The notes beneath the pieces were generated by a model, which saw only the letters and a program-made list of their open reading frames with translations, was not told the origin of the DNA and ran no database searches. Below are positions 41,783 to 51,033 of a stretch of DNA of 64,000 bases, one piece after another (positions within the stretch are counted from its first letter, which is position 1; the number at the start of each line of letters is the position of its first letter). Both the position numbers and the translations under genes were made by a program. Source of the stretch: Bog-159 sp049511415 (GTDB lineage: Bacteria; Acidobacteriota; Terriglobia; Bryobacterales; Bryobacteraceae); assembly GCA_049511415.1 (NCBI GenBank), contig JBEKYC010000015.1, forward strand, positions 44,378 through 108,377. Reading direction: 5' to 3'.

Positions 41783-42961
41783 CTAGCGGCGGGATGACCG
41801 GGCGTGGGCGGGCCGCGGGGCCTCCGCCACCGCTCCCACGGAGAAGGTTTCGCTCGAAACCGTCACCGGCGCGTCGACCATCTGCATCATGGTGTACGGT
41901 GGCATGTCCTCCGCTTCCTTGATGAATGTCATGCGTTCGAGCTCGCCGTCGTAATCCACCTTCACCAGATCACCGCCGCGGACTTGCTCGGTGGCGATCA
42001 GATTCGACAGCGGATGCACCAGGCTACGTTCGATCGCGCGTTTCAAGTGGCGCGCGCCATACTTCATATCCGTGCCTTCGCGGAGCAGAAAGTCCTTGGC
42101 GGCGCAAGTGAGCGAGAATACAAACGGCGCGCCGCTAGGCGCGTTGAAGATGCGGTGCTGCAGAATATTCAGTTCCAACCCGAGAATTTGCCGAAGTTCG
42201 GATTCGCCCAGCGGCCGGAACACCACTACCTTGTCGATCCGGTTCATGAATTCGGGAGTGAACTTCCGCCGCGCGGCTTCCACGCCGGCCCGGGTTATCT
42301 TTCCGGTCAGGTTAGCGTCCACCACGCCTTCGGAACACTTCCGTTCCATTTCGGATGCGGCAAATCCCAGGTTGGGACGGAGGATCGAGTGCATCTCACC
42401 CGCGCCCAGGTTGCTGGTCATGAAAATCATGGCGCGCGAAAAGTCCACACGCCGATTGTCGCCCAGTGTCAACGTGGCTTTGTCGAGGATGCCGAGCAAT
42501 AAGTTCCACAGCGCGTCGCTGGCTTTCTCGATTTCATCAAAAAGCACAAAGCTGATTTTGATCCTTTCGCTGTAATACTGTTGCAGCACCTCCTGGCTGA
42601 GCAGGGGATGAGTTTCGCGATGGCCCAGGTAACCGGGCGGCGATCCAATTAGTTTGGCAATTTCGTGGCTGTGCTGAAACTCCGCGCAGTCTATTTTAAC
42701 GACCGCGCGCATATCTCCAAGCAGGCTTTCCGCGGTGGCTTCCACCAGGCGCGTTTTGCCGGATCCGGTGGGACCCAGAAAGAGAAAATTGCCGATCGGA
42801 CGTCCCGGCCCAGACATTCCCGCCAGGAACGTCTGATAGATATTCACGATCTGTTCGATCGCTTCATCCTGTCCGACGATTCGCCTACGCAAGTCACCCT
42901 CAAGCTTAACCGCCTCTACTCCCGTAAGCGTCGGATCGAGCTGTTTATTCATCCGGCTCAC
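41783..42961 (-). CDS. Single-domain AAA+ ATPase related to ClpB/ClpA D2 (ClpX-like size)
   Basis: 392 aa. I choose GTG 42961 because GGAGG lies seven bases upstream; ATG 42952 has bad spacing and longer starts have none. AAA+ core: Walker A GPTGSGKT, Walker B FVLFDEIEKA, sensor 1 MIFMTSNLGA, the arginine finger region EFMNRIDKVVVFRPL and a D2-small domain (LLREGTDMKYGARHLKRAIE). It has the ClpB C-terminal module but no N-domain and no second AAA domain. A 40-residue Pro/Val-rich tail follows. Likely a protein-unfolding ATPase; partner protease unknown. Confidence 0.85.
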   Translation of the reverse strand: MSRMNKQLDPTLTGVEAVKLEGDLRRRIVGQDEAIEQIVNIYQTFLAGMSGPGRPIGNFLFLGPTGSGKTRLVEATAESLLGDMRAVVKIDCAEFQHSHEIAKLIGSPPGYLGHRETHPLLSQEVLQQYYSERIKISFVLFDEIEKASDALWNLLLGILDKATLTLGDNRRVDFSRAMIFMTSNLGAGEMHSILRPNLGFAASEMERKCSEGVVDANLTGKITRAGVEAARRKFTPEFMNRIDKVVVFRPLGESELRQILGLELNILQHRIFNAPSGAPFVFSLTCAAKDFLLREGTDMKYGARHLKRAIERSLVHPLSNLIATEQVRGGDLVKVDYDGELERMTFIKEAEDMPPYTMMQMVDAPVTVSSETFSVGAVAEAPRPAHARSSRR

Positions 42962-43064
42962 CGCTTTACCTCCATCGAGCCCCAAATCCAACAGGCGCAT
43001 CTCGCTGAGCCAGTAGCACGCGGCGTGCCAATTTCTTGTCGCTTTGCCACACAACGATTTCCAG

Positions 43065-43778
43065 CTATTTTGGCGGACGGGAGGGTCGCACTTCGATGCG
43101 GCTCACCAGAGTACGTTCCGGAAGCCGTAACAACCCCATGACGATCTCGGCGATGTCCTCAGGTTGTATCTTCCAGGCCGCCGGCGCGGCGCGCGGCCCA
43201 AAGTCGGTGTCCACACTGCCGGGCATCACGTAACTGACGCGCACGTGCTCTTGACGGTGATCGAGCATCATGGCTTCGCTGAACCCGTTGAGTCCGAACT
43301 TGGAAGCATTGTAAGCGGCGCCGCCCGCGAACGCGTTCTTGCCGGCCAGACTGCTGATATTGATGATGTATCCGCCGCCCCGGACACGCATGCGCGGCAA
43401 GGCCGCGTGGCTGCAATAAAAAACACCATTGAGGTTCAGATCGATCGTGCGGCGCCATTCTTCCGGCGTGAGGTCCGCCACGCTTTTGAAGATACCGATG
43501 CCGGCGTTATTGATCAGGATATCCACGCCGCCGAAGCGCGCATCGATCTGCGCAAAGAACCGGCTTACTTCTTCGGGCTTGGATACGTCGGCCGTCTCTG
43601 CCAGCAGGCGGGCTTCCGCATTTTTGCACTCGTTTACAAAAGCCTGCACGTTTTCGCGCGAGCGGCTGCACACGGCCACCATGGCGCCCGCGTCCAGCAG
43701 CCGTTGCGCGATCGCCCGCCCGATGCCGCGCGTGCCGCCGGTGACCACCGCAATTTTTCCGGATAAGGTTGGTTCCAT
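43065..43778 (-). CDS. Short-chain dehydrogenase/reductase (SDR)
   Basis: 237 aa. NAD(P)-binding TGGTRGIGRA (about 13-22), NNAGIG (about 89-94), catalytic Ser in IINISSLAGKN and the YNASK pair (Tyr-x3-Lys) about 155-159; C-terminal MPGSVDTDF. It reduces or oxidises a carbonyl/alcohol on an unknown substrate. The DVSKPEEVSRFF and LNLNGVFYC stretches are typical of the 3-oxoacyl-ACP-reductase-like subgroup. A palindrome (43796-43809) lies about 20 bases upstream. Confidence 0.88.
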   Translation of the reverse strand: MEPTLSGKIAVVTGGTRGIGRAIAQRLLDAGAMVAVCSRSRENVQAFVNECKNAEARLLAETADVSKPEEVSRFFAQIDARFGGVDILINNAGIGIFKSVADLTPEEWRRTIDLNLNGVFYCSHAALPRMRVRGGGYIINISSLAGKNAFAGGAAYNASKFGLNGFSEAMMLDHRQEHVRVSYVMPGSVDTDFGPRAAPAAWKIQPEDIAEIVMGLLRLPERTLVSRIEVRPSRPPK

Positions 43779-43858
43779 AGTCCGATTCTACGCGCATCTC
43801 GGGCGAGATCGGATTCGAATGCGGGGCAAACCATGCGAACGCGGGAAGATGTGCGGGG

Positions 43859-43883
43859 CCGGGACCGGCTGGGCCGGTCCCGG
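43859..43883. terminator. Strong hairpin after the arylsulfotransferase gene
   Basis: CCGGGACCGGC (43859-43869) and GCCGGTCCCGG (43873-43883) pair perfectly over 11 bases with a 3-base loop. It lies 16 bases past the stop of the gene ending at 43899. No U-tract follows on either strand, so it is a Rho-dependent or processing hairpin at best. Confidence 0.55.
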
Positions 43884-43898
43884 ATTTCCAGACTGATA

Positions 43899-46031
43899 CT
43901 AAGTGATCGGCGGGTTGTACAAGCTGGGCAGCCGCCAGGCCCGGTAGCCTTCCGTGGTCTGGATGTTCAACACCTGTGTACCAACCAGCGTACTCGGCGT
44001 AGGCTCGACCTCGATGATGTAAGTGTAAACGTTCGAAATCCCGACCGGCGTATCCACGGCGGCGAAATGCCAGTTGTTATTGCTGAGCAACTGCGCATTC
44101 CCGCCGGACACAGAGTTAACCCCGAGACTGTCACTCAGCACCGGCGTGACCGTCGGGGGGCTGGTCGTTTCGTTGAAGTCCAGGGCCATGCCGCGGCTAT
44201 AACAGTCGTTGGGGCCGCACGCGCTTCCCAAGCCCAGCGGCGGCGCCGAAAGCCGCGTATTGCCGTTGTCGAAACAGGAGATCGGTCCGGTGGCGGTGTT
44301 GGTCTGGATGGAAACGTAATGCTGGCCGGAGAACCAGGGCCATGGATCGCTGTCGATGTTATTGAACACGAAGTCGCCGCCGTTGCCCATCACCCAATCG
44401 ATCTGGTTGGTGCCCGTGCCGTTTTGATAGTCGACTTTAAAGACAAAGTCCTGATTGCGGGAGGAGAAGATGATCTGGCCTTTGTTACCGAACTGGTCCT
44501 CGGGCCAATAGTACAGGGCGTTGGCGTGCATCCAATCTTTGCCCAACGGGGCGATCCCGGTGCCGAGCAGGTACATAGGCGGGCATCCCGATTCATCCGC
44601 GCCGCAAGTCTCGTTGAGCACCGCGGGCCGGCTGACGGGCATCTGCGGATAACCGTTGCCGCCGCCGGCGGGATCGAACAGATCGAAATACCAGATCGGC
44701 TGCCAGTTGGAATTCAGTATGATCAGCATGTCGCCGAGAACGTCCACGGGCAGGCCGCTGGTGTCGCCCTGGGTGCCTGGCGGGAAGATCTTTTCGATCG
44801 AAGCCAGCACCATGGTGTCGCCATTAGGCAGCGTCTGGATGGCGTCATGGTGGAACTGATCGATGCACGCGGAGCCGACCGGAGCGGGCCTGGAAATCGT
44901 GCTGCACAGCGCCGCATCGGTGGCGCCCATGGCCACCAGTTCTTCCGCGATAATGCCCACATTCGTCTCCCGGAGAACATTGCCCGCCAGATCGATCTGC
45001 ACGAGCAGTTGCAATTCGGGCGAACTGTTCCAGGACTTGCCGCTTTCAATCACCAGCATCGTGCCGTTCAACAACGGACGCGCCAAAACCACGTTCTGCG
45101 CGGGATTCAGATTGTAATACCACATGACTTTCCCGGACAAATCCGTGGCGGTATTCGCATAAATGGGGCCGGCGCCGAACTGGTGCGGATCGTAAAGAAT
45201 CAGCTTTTCCGCAGTGTCGGTGCCCGATCCGGCGGGCGTGTTAATGGTGTAGGTGGGAATCGGCACACCAGCCGGAATGGCTCCGGTGGTGAAGGTGATT
45301 TTCGGTCCGTCGGTAGTAGTTCCCTTCGTCAGCGTCTCGGAATACATGATATACGCCGTGCTGGGATACATCCCGGCGATTTCGAAGGTCATGGTCGATG
45401 AGGTGCCCCGGCAGGCTAAGTAGTTAGTGACGGTTCCCGCCGCGCCCCCCGTCTTCTCCTGAAAAGCGACGCGCATCTGGCTGCCGGTGGCGCATCCCGG
45501 CGAACTGAACAAAGCCACCAGCGGATTGCCGCTCGCGACGGCTACCGGCTTCGATCCCGTCACCAGTGGATCGATTTTGTAAGTCGTGGTCAGTGAACTG
45601 GTCAGGTTGGATGTAAAGTCCGTCGCTACCACCTCAATCGTGAAGGTCCCGCCCGCCGGTTGGCATGTGTAGGCCACCACGCCGCTCGACTGCGTGACGC
45701 CCGCGCAGGAACTGGGGAACCACACGAACGGTTGCGAAGTCCACACCCCGCTGGCCAGGGTGCCCACGTTGAAATCGTTGACGGTGGTTTTGACCCCGCC
45801 CGGCGTGGTCACGTTGAATTGAAAGGTCAGCGTTCCGGTCCCGCTATCGGTGGCCGTCGCGGTATACGTCACCACCGTGCCGATCGGCTGCGGCGCCGCG
45901 ATGGACGGCGTCAGGGCCGTGATCGCAACCCCCGCGTGCACCGGGGCGCTCAGGCCCGCGATCAGTGATAGCAGACACGCAAAACGGGCGGCGGATGTGT
46001 TGCAGCGAGCTCGTAACAGGTTATTAAACAT
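43899..46031 (-). CDS. Exported arylsulfate sulfotransferase-like protein (ASST family)
   Basis: 710 aa from ATG 46031 (GGAGGAG upstream) with a signal peptide (cleavage about VHAG). The N-terminal part (to about residue 230) is Ig/PKD-like (ALTPSIAAPQPIGTVVTYTA). The ASST beta-propeller follows, with DQFHHDAIQTLPNGDTMVLA, DWMHANALYYWPEDQ and IIFSSRNQDFVFKVDYQNG, including the His and Arg expected for sulfohistidine chemistry. ASST moves sulfate between phenolic compounds in the periplasm. The usual partner dsb genes are not adjacent, although the protein has several Cys. Confidence 0.8.
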   Translation of the reverse strand: MFNNLLRARCNTSAARFACLLSLIAGLSAPVHAGVAITALTPSIAAPQPIGTVVTYTATATDSGTGTLTFQFNVTTPGGVKTTVNDFNVGTLASGVWTSQPFVWFPSSCAGVTQSSGVVAYTCQPAGGTFTIEVVATDFTSNLTSSLTTTYKIDPLVTGSKPVAVASGNPLVALFSSPGCATGSQMRVAFQEKTGGAAGTVTNYLACRGTSSTMTFEIAGMYPSTAYIMYSETLTKGTTTDGPKITFTTGAIPAGVPIPTYTINTPAGSGTDTAEKLILYDPHQFGAGPIYANTATDLSGKVMWYYNLNPAQNVVLARPLLNGTMLVIESGKSWNSSPELQLLVQIDLAGNVLRETNVGIIAEELVAMGATDAALCSTISRPAPVGSACIDQFHHDAIQTLPNGDTMVLASIEKIFPPGTQGDTSGLPVDVLGDMLIILNSNWQPIWYFDLFDPAGGGNGYPQMPVSRPAVLNETCGADESGCPPMYLLGTGIAPLGKDWMHANALYYWPEDQFGNKGQIIFSSRNQDFVFKVDYQNGTGTNQIDWVMGNGGDFVFNNIDSDPWPWFSGQHYVSIQTNTATGPISCFDNGNTRLSAPPLGLGSACGPNDCYSRGMALDFNETTSPPTVTPVLSDSLGVNSVSGGNAQLLSNNNWHFAAVDTPVGISNVYTYIIEVEPTPSTLVGTQVLNIQTTEGYRAWRLPSLYNPPIT

Positions 46032-46166
46032 AACTCCTCCATGGGCATTGCGGAAGAACGATCTGCGGATGTCGAATCGCAACCGCTGGATGTTGATTAT
46101 ACATCACGCACCCCCCGCGCAGCCACGCGCGCAGTACCGGTACGCACGGAGCAAAGCTGAAGGACG

Positions 46167-47198
46167 CTAGTTCAAGAAATACGTCCGATACAGTGTGTCC
46201 CGCTGCTTGGGGACGAAGCCCGCATCGCGGATGATGCGGCGCAGTTCCTCTTCGCTGGCGCGATGATGCGCGCCGGCCGCGGAGACCACGTTTTCCTCGA
46301 TCATGATGCTGCCTACATCGTTGCCGCCGAAACGCAGGCCCAACTGGCAGGTCTTCAACCCCTGCGTCACCCACGAGGACTGGATGTTTTCGATGTTGTC
46401 GAGGTAAATGCGCGAGATGGCCAGATTCTGCAGGTATTCCACGGCGGTGGCCTCTTCATGCACGAAGTGACCGAGTGAAGTGTTTTCCCGCTGAAAGGTC
46501 CAGGGGATGAAAGCGGTGAAGCCGCCGGTGTCTTCTTGAATCTCGCGCACGATCCGCAGATGGTTCATGCGCTGCTCCAGCGTCTCGCCGCAGCCGAACA
46601 TCATCGTGGCGGTAGTGCGCATGCCCAGCGCATGCGCCGTGCGGTGCACGTCGATCCATTCATTGGTGGAGCACTTCAACCGGCTGATGCGGTGGCGCAC
46701 GCCGTCATCCAGAATCTCCGCCCCGCCGCCGGGAATCGAATCCAGGCCGGCGTCGCGCAGGCGCGCGATGGTATCCCGCAGGTTGATGCCGCTCACCTCG
46801 GCGATGTTCGTGATCTCCGGCGCCGAGAAACAGTGCAAATGAATCACGAAGCGCTTCTTGATGGCCCGCAGCAGATCCTCGTACCACTCAATCTTTAAAT
46901 CCGGATGCAGCCCGCCCTGCATCAATACACCGGTACCGCCCAGGTCGATGGTCTCCTGAATCTTGTCGAAAATGACTTCGTGACCGTGCACGTACCCTTC
47001 GGCGTGGCCCATGGGGCGGTAAAACGCGCAAAAACTGCAATATTCCGTGCAGAAATTCGTGTAATTGATGTTGCGATCGATAATGTATGAGACGACCCCC
47101 TCCGGGTGATATTGGCGCCGCAGGTTGTCGGCGGCCATACCGATACCGATCAGGTCGTCGGAGCGAAACAGGTCGAGAGCTTCAGTGTAAGAAATCAT
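46167..47198 (-). CDS. mqnC: Cyclic dehypoxanthine futalosine synthase (menaquinone synthesis)
   Basis: 343 aa radical SAM enzyme. The CxxxCxxC motif is Cys50, 54, 57 (CTEYCSFC). Family features: HGHEVIFDKIQETIDLGGTG, GLHPDLKIEWYEDLL and PGGGAEILDDGVR, then FIPWTFQRENT. MqnC cyclises dehypoxanthine futalosine in the alternative menaquinone pathway. It follows a small hypothetical gene on the same strand. No other mqn genes are in the window. Confidence 0.93.
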   Translation of the reverse strand: MISYTEALDLFRSDDLIGIGMAADNLRRQYHPEGVVSYIIDRNINYTNFCTEYCSFCAFYRPMGHAEGYVHGHEVIFDKIQETIDLGGTGVLMQGGLHPDLKIEWYEDLLRAIKKRFVIHLHCFSAPEITNIAEVSGINLRDTIARLRDAGLDSIPGGGAEILDDGVRHRISRLKCSTNEWIDVHRTAHALGMRTTATMMFGCGETLEQRMNHLRIVREIQEDTGGFTAFIPWTFQRENTSLGHFVHEEATAVEYLQNLAISRIYLDNIENIQSSWVTQGLKTCQLGLRFGGNDVGSIMIEENVVSAAGAHHRASEEELRRIIRDAGFVPKQRDTLYRTYFLN

Positions 47199-47202
47199 CA
47201 GG

Positions 47203-47586
47203 TCAGGCGGTCATCCGGAGGGCGTGCGATTGTACGCTCTGGGCAAAAACATAAGCTTCGAAGAGCGGCTTTGGTTCGCCCTTGCCCCAGCGCTGCGCCT
47301 GATATTTCACGCGTAGATATTGGGCCTCGGGCTGCGACCGTAAATCCAACAGAATCTGATAAGTGCCGCAGTAAAACTTCTGCGGGAACGAGCTCACGGG
47401 CTTGGCCCCCCACTCGCTATTATCCGCCGACGCCCAAATCGAGACGTCCAGGCTTTCCTGTTCGATAATGCGCGTGATTCCGAGTGTGAGAAGAATCAGA
47501 CCGCCCCGGTTCTCGCCGAGGTCTACTCCTGGGCCATTCCCGGCCTCACGGATGGTCGTTTCCGGCAGTAGGAAACCTGGTAACAT
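47203..47586 (-). CDS. Small hypothetical protein upstream of mqnC
   Basis: 127 aa from ATG 47586 (AGGAG nine bases upstream), which cuts away 35 N-terminal residues of the longest open frame. Beta-rich, no signal peptide: a first half with LILLTLGITRIIEQESLDVSI and a second with YQILLDLRSQPEAQYLRVKYQ. I do not recognise the family. It lies 4 nt before mqnC, so it may be translated with it, though a role in menaquinone synthesis is not implied. Confidence 0.6.
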   Translation of the reverse strand: MLPGFLLPETTIREAGNGPGVDLGENRGGLILLTLGITRIIEQESLDVSIWASADNSEWGAKPVSSFPQKFYCGTYQILLDLRSQPEAQYLRVKYQAQRWGKGEPKPLFEAYVFAQSVQSHALRMTA

Positions 47587-47694
47587 GCAGCGCTCCTGGT
47601 GGTTCGGCTTTAAAGTATCTGCTCCTTCGTTAAGTGGAGATCTCAGATTAAGATTCGCACATTTTTCTGCAAATAGGAAGGCTTGGCGCAACCG

Positions 47695-49893
47695 TCAGTG
47701 TGTAACGGACCGCCGCGCCGGCCGCGGTATGGTTTCCGTCTTTCTTTTGGTTGCATACAGTTGGCGATAAACTGCCGCGTTGCGCAACACCGCCTCCACA
47801 TACTCGCGCGTCTCGGTGAACGGGATGGATTCCACAAATTCGGCCGGCTCCTGGTACCGGTTCCAGGTCACCCAGTCGTTCACCCGGGATTTTCCCGCGT
47901 TGTAGGAAGCCAGCGCCTGCTCCCATTGGCCGTTCCACTGGTCCAGTAAGCCCCGCAGATAGAAAGCGCCCAGTTTCAGATTGACCGCCGGAACGAAAAG
48001 CGAGCGGTTGTTGAAGTGTGTCACCCCCGCGCGGCGAGCCAGCGCGCGCCCGGTGGCGGGTTCCACCTGCGTGAGGCCGTAGGCATGTTTGACGGAAAGC
48101 GCCTGCGGATTGAACTCGGATTCCTGCCGGATAAGCGCCGCTAACACGTACGGATCCAAACCGCGATCATGCGCGTTGCGGACCAGGTCTTTCTCGTACG
48201 GCATGGGGAACAGCAGTTGCCAGAAGGCCAGGGGAGCGTCTTCAATGGACAGCGTAAGATACTCCGGCGCCGCGCTCTTGAGGGCGTGCAGCTTCTCGTG
48301 CGGCGTGGGGGCCGTGCGGCCTAGTTCCATGGCCAGCAGATACGGCTGATCGCCGTTCCGCACGCCGAATCGCAATTCCGCCTGCGCCAGATCGGTCAGG
48401 CCGGCGGACGCCAACAGGCGCGCCCGCGCGATGCGCAGGCTGCTCTCCGCATCCGGCTGCAAATCCACCGCGGGCTTGTGCGGCGTGAAAGCGATAGGCC
48501 GCAGAAATTCGGCGGTCTTCGGCGAGGCGCCGGCGGCTGCGATCTGCGGCTGTTGCATGCGATCGCGCGCCGCGAAACCGTAATAGTAGTTGGGAAACTG
48601 CGCCGCCAGTTTCGTGTACAGCGCCCGCGCGGCGGCCCAGTCCCCTTCGGTCTCTGCCAGGCGGCCCAGGAAATAGAGGGCCGCGCTGGCCGAAGGATGT
48701 CCCGGATAACGTTGCAGATGCTCGCGCAGAAGCTCCCGCGCCTCGTGCTTGCGGCGCATGTAGGCGGCCCACGCCACCCGCCAATGGCCCGTGGGAGCTT
48801 GCGGCTGATCCGGGAACGCCTCGTAGTCCGCCTTGTAGAGCGGCGTGTATTTGTCCGGCTGGTTGGTCACCAGGTAGCGGTTCGCGGCGCCGATCAGCGC
48901 CCGATGGCGCCAAAGAGATTCGCCATGCCGCTTGCCCAGATTCTTGACCGCCTCCGCCATCTGCTCCTCGTCATTCAGCTTGCGCGCGCATTCTTCGAGG
49001 TAATACAGGCGCTCCGCATCGGCTTCCGCATCGGACACGTCGAGCGCGCGCAGGTAAGAGTAGGCGGCGGCCACATCGCCATTGCCGTATTCCGCCGCGC
49101 CGATCCCCACGCGGGCCTGATCGCGATCGGGCCCCGTGAGTTGCTGCGCCAGCGCTTGAAATTCCGCGCGTGCGCGCACGGATTCGTGCTGCGCCAACAG
49201 CTTGCGCGCACGCTCCAGCAGCAGTTGCGGCGCCGGCTGGGTGTAAGATGCCCCCATGCCATCGCGCAGCGCGATCAACCGCGCCGCCGCCCGCGTGGCC
49301 GGATCGCCGCCCGGATAATCGTAGTAGACGTGCTGGTAGTATTCGACGGCGTGCGGCAGATCCCGCGCGGCCTCGTAGGCGCCGGCCAGCGCCAGGTCGC
49401 CATCCGGCTGCGGTAGATCCCGGTAGTTTTCCCGTAGCATCCGGATTCCATCGGCGGGGGAACCGGACGCCGCCAGTCCGCGGGCTTCCAGCACCATCGC
49501 GCGCGCCGCGAACGGTGATGGCGCCGCCGTGGCGCGTACCGCGGCGGCATCCCGCGCGGCGGCCGCGGGATCCTGCGTCTCCGTGCGCGCCGCGGCCAGA
49601 TAGTAGGCCGTATAATCGGCCAGCTTGGGCAGGCGGGCGCGAGCGGCCTCCAGATGCGCGATCGCATCCGGAAATTGCTTTTGCTCGTATGAAGAGACGC
49701 CCAGGGTCAGGTGCGCCAGCGCGCCGTTGGCATCTTTGTGCGCCGCCGCGAATCGCTCCAGCGCCTTGCGCCGCGCGGGTGTGGGCGAATCGTGATAAGC
49801 CCGCCCCAAAGATTCCAGGGTTTGCGCCCGGATACCCGGCACGGCGATGAGCAGCAACGCCCCAGCGGCGAAAATGCGTTTACGTCCCGCCAT
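47695..49893 (-). CDS. slt: Soluble lytic murein transglycosylase with TPR/superhelical region
   Basis: 732 aa with a signal peptide (cleavage about RAQ). A long alpha-superhelix of TPR-like repeats (for example LYYLEECARKLNDEEQMA) occupies residues 30-560. The C-terminal SLT domain (about 575-700) has the catalytic Glu591 in ESEFNP, then AYGLTQVEPATG and NAGKSRVNDW. It cleaves the glycan strand of peptidoglycan without water addition. Family member by domain order; gene symbol is approximate. The gene overlaps the end of the upstream GAF-like gene by 14 bases. Confidence 0.88.
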   Translation of the reverse strand: MAGRKRIFAAGALLLIAVPGIRAQTLESLGRAYHDSPTPARRKALERFAAAHKDANGALAHLTLGVSSYEQKQFPDAIAHLEAARARLPKLADYTAYYLAAARTETQDPAAAARDAAAVRATAAPSPFAARAMVLEARGLAASGSPADGIRMLRENYRDLPQPDGDLALAGAYEAARDLPHAVEYYQHVYYDYPGGDPATRAAARLIALRDGMGASYTQPAPQLLLERARKLLAQHESVRARAEFQALAQQLTGPDRDQARVGIGAAEYGNGDVAAAYSYLRALDVSDAEADAERLYYLEECARKLNDEEQMAEAVKNLGKRHGESLWRHRALIGAANRYLVTNQPDKYTPLYKADYEAFPDQPQAPTGHWRVAWAAYMRRKHEARELLREHLQRYPGHPSASAALYFLGRLAETEGDWAAARALYTKLAAQFPNYYYGFAARDRMQQPQIAAAGASPKTAEFLRPIAFTPHKPAVDLQPDAESSLRIARARLLASAGLTDLAQAELRFGVRNGDQPYLLAMELGRTAPTPHEKLHALKSAAPEYLTLSIEDAPLAFWQLLFPMPYEKDLVRNAHDRGLDPYVLAALIRQESEFNPQALSVKHAYGLTQVEPATGRALARRAGVTHFNNRSLFVPAVNLKLGAFYLRGLLDQWNGQWEQALASYNAGKSRVNDWVTWNRYQEPAEFVESIPFTETREYVEAVLRNAAVYRQLYATKRKTETIPRPARRSVTH

Positions 49894-50839
49894 GGATGCT
49901 CAAGGGTCCGGGATAGTTCGCCCCCAACCACGCGGGATTGTCGTTGGCCAGCGTGCGCAGCAGTTCCAGGTGGAGGTAATCGACCATCGTGGGGCTGGCC
50001 ATCAGGAAGTCGCGCCGGAAAGTCTCGCGGGCCTCGTCGATGGTGTCCTGCAGGGCCGCATACAGGTCTTCCCGCGCGCGCCCGGCTTTCACCGCATCGC
50101 TCTGGTACAAACGCATCTCGGCCACCTCCACGCGGGCGAAGCTCTGCGCGCGCAGATGCAGCTTGCGGTCGGCCGGAGTCATTGCATTCCATTCCGAACT
50201 GGTCGCGGACGGCGCATCCGCGGCCGCCTCAATGCGCACCAGGCCGGAGTCCACGGCGGCGATCGCGCGCCGCGCCGGACGCTGGCGCAGTTCCAGGCTG
50301 GCGGCCGCCGCCTGGGTCATCAGTTCCAGCGCCGCGCTCTCCACGGTTCCCACGGCGTACAACACTCCCACCGTGGTCTTGGCCACGGTGATGGGGAAAA
50401 GGAAAGCTTTGCTTTCCGGCGTGTGTTTAAAAAAATCGGCCACCGCCGGCGAAACTTCCGCCGCGGAGGCCATCGCCACCAGCGGTTCGCCCGATTGGAG
50501 GATCGCCGCAAACGCCGCCGCCTCGGCAGTATCCAGGCGCAATTCGTGAATATCTCCGTCCGCCCCGCGAGCGTGTTCGCCGGTGACCGCGCTTCCGTCC
50601 ACCGAAAATACCGCGCAGACATCCGCAAAACGGGCCGAAGCGTCGCACAGGATGGCGGCGGCTTCGGCGAATGTCGCGGCTTGGCGCAACCGCCGCGCGG
50701 ATTGATTCAAATGCTCCGCCAGGGCCCGCTCGGCCGCTTGCACGCTGGTGGACACGCGCGCCTGAGTCTCGTTCTGGAATAGCTGTTCCAGCTCGGAGAA
50801 TAAACCGCGCAGGGAAGTGGAGGGCGCGCCGGAGGACAT
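49880..50839 (-). CDS. GAF-like domain protein, function unknown
   Basis: 319 aa, no signal peptide. A coiled-coil start (LFSELEQLFQNETQ, AAERALAEHLNQSARRLRQ) is followed by a GAF-like domain (about 60-185; AAILCDASARFADVCAVFS, KAFLFPITVAKTTVGVLYAVG) and a second coiled coil to the C-terminus. No enzyme domain is fused. Probably a cytoplasmic sensory or scaffold protein; overlap with the transglycosylase suggests co-expression with a cell-wall function. Confidence 0.6.
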   Translation of the reverse strand: MSSGAPSTSLRGLFSELEQLFQNETQARVSTSVQAAERALAEHLNQSARRLRQAATFAEAAAILCDASARFADVCAVFSVDGSAVTGEHARGADGDIHELRLDTAEAAAFAAILQSGEPLVAMASAAEVSPAVADFFKHTPESKAFLFPITVAKTTVGVLYAVGTVESAALELMTQAAAASLELRQRPARRAIAAVDSGLVRIEAAADAPSATSSEWNAMTPADRKLHLRAQSFARVEVAEMRLYQSDAVKAGRAREDLYAALQDTIDEARETFRRDFLMASPTMVDYLHLELLRTLANDNPAWLGANYPGPLSIHGGT

Positions 50840-50970
50840 CCTATAACGATCTTAACAGGCTGTGTGCCCGAAGGTTACTTTCCGCGGCGTCCCGCCATCC
50901 AGTCGTCCCGTATCTGCCGGACTACCACGCCGGTACTGGTGTGGCGCCTGGCGGACGAGCCGGAAGAAGT

Positions 50971-50976
50971 TATAAT
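50971..50976 (+). promoter_or_regulatory. -10 element of the BNR-protein gene
   Basis: A perfect TATAAT sits 57 bases before the ATG at 51034; the -35 region is poor. GGAGG (51016-51020) is the only candidate ribosome-binding site, 13 bases from the ATG, a little far. The 194-base divergent gap shows nothing else. Confidence 0.4.
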
Positions 50977-51033
50977 CAGCCTAACTGTCGTGAATGTGAG
51001 ATAGAACACATTTATGGAGGATAGTAACTAAAA

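Noticed and set aside
43833..45401. Plus-strand open frame (522 codons) opposite the arylsulfotransferase
   Set aside because: Shadow of the ASST gene; protein composition is not natural (Gln/His/Arg excess).
51014..51031. Five-codon mini-frame before the BNR gene
   Set aside because: Too short, contains the presumed ribosome-binding site itself; nothing supports a leader peptide.
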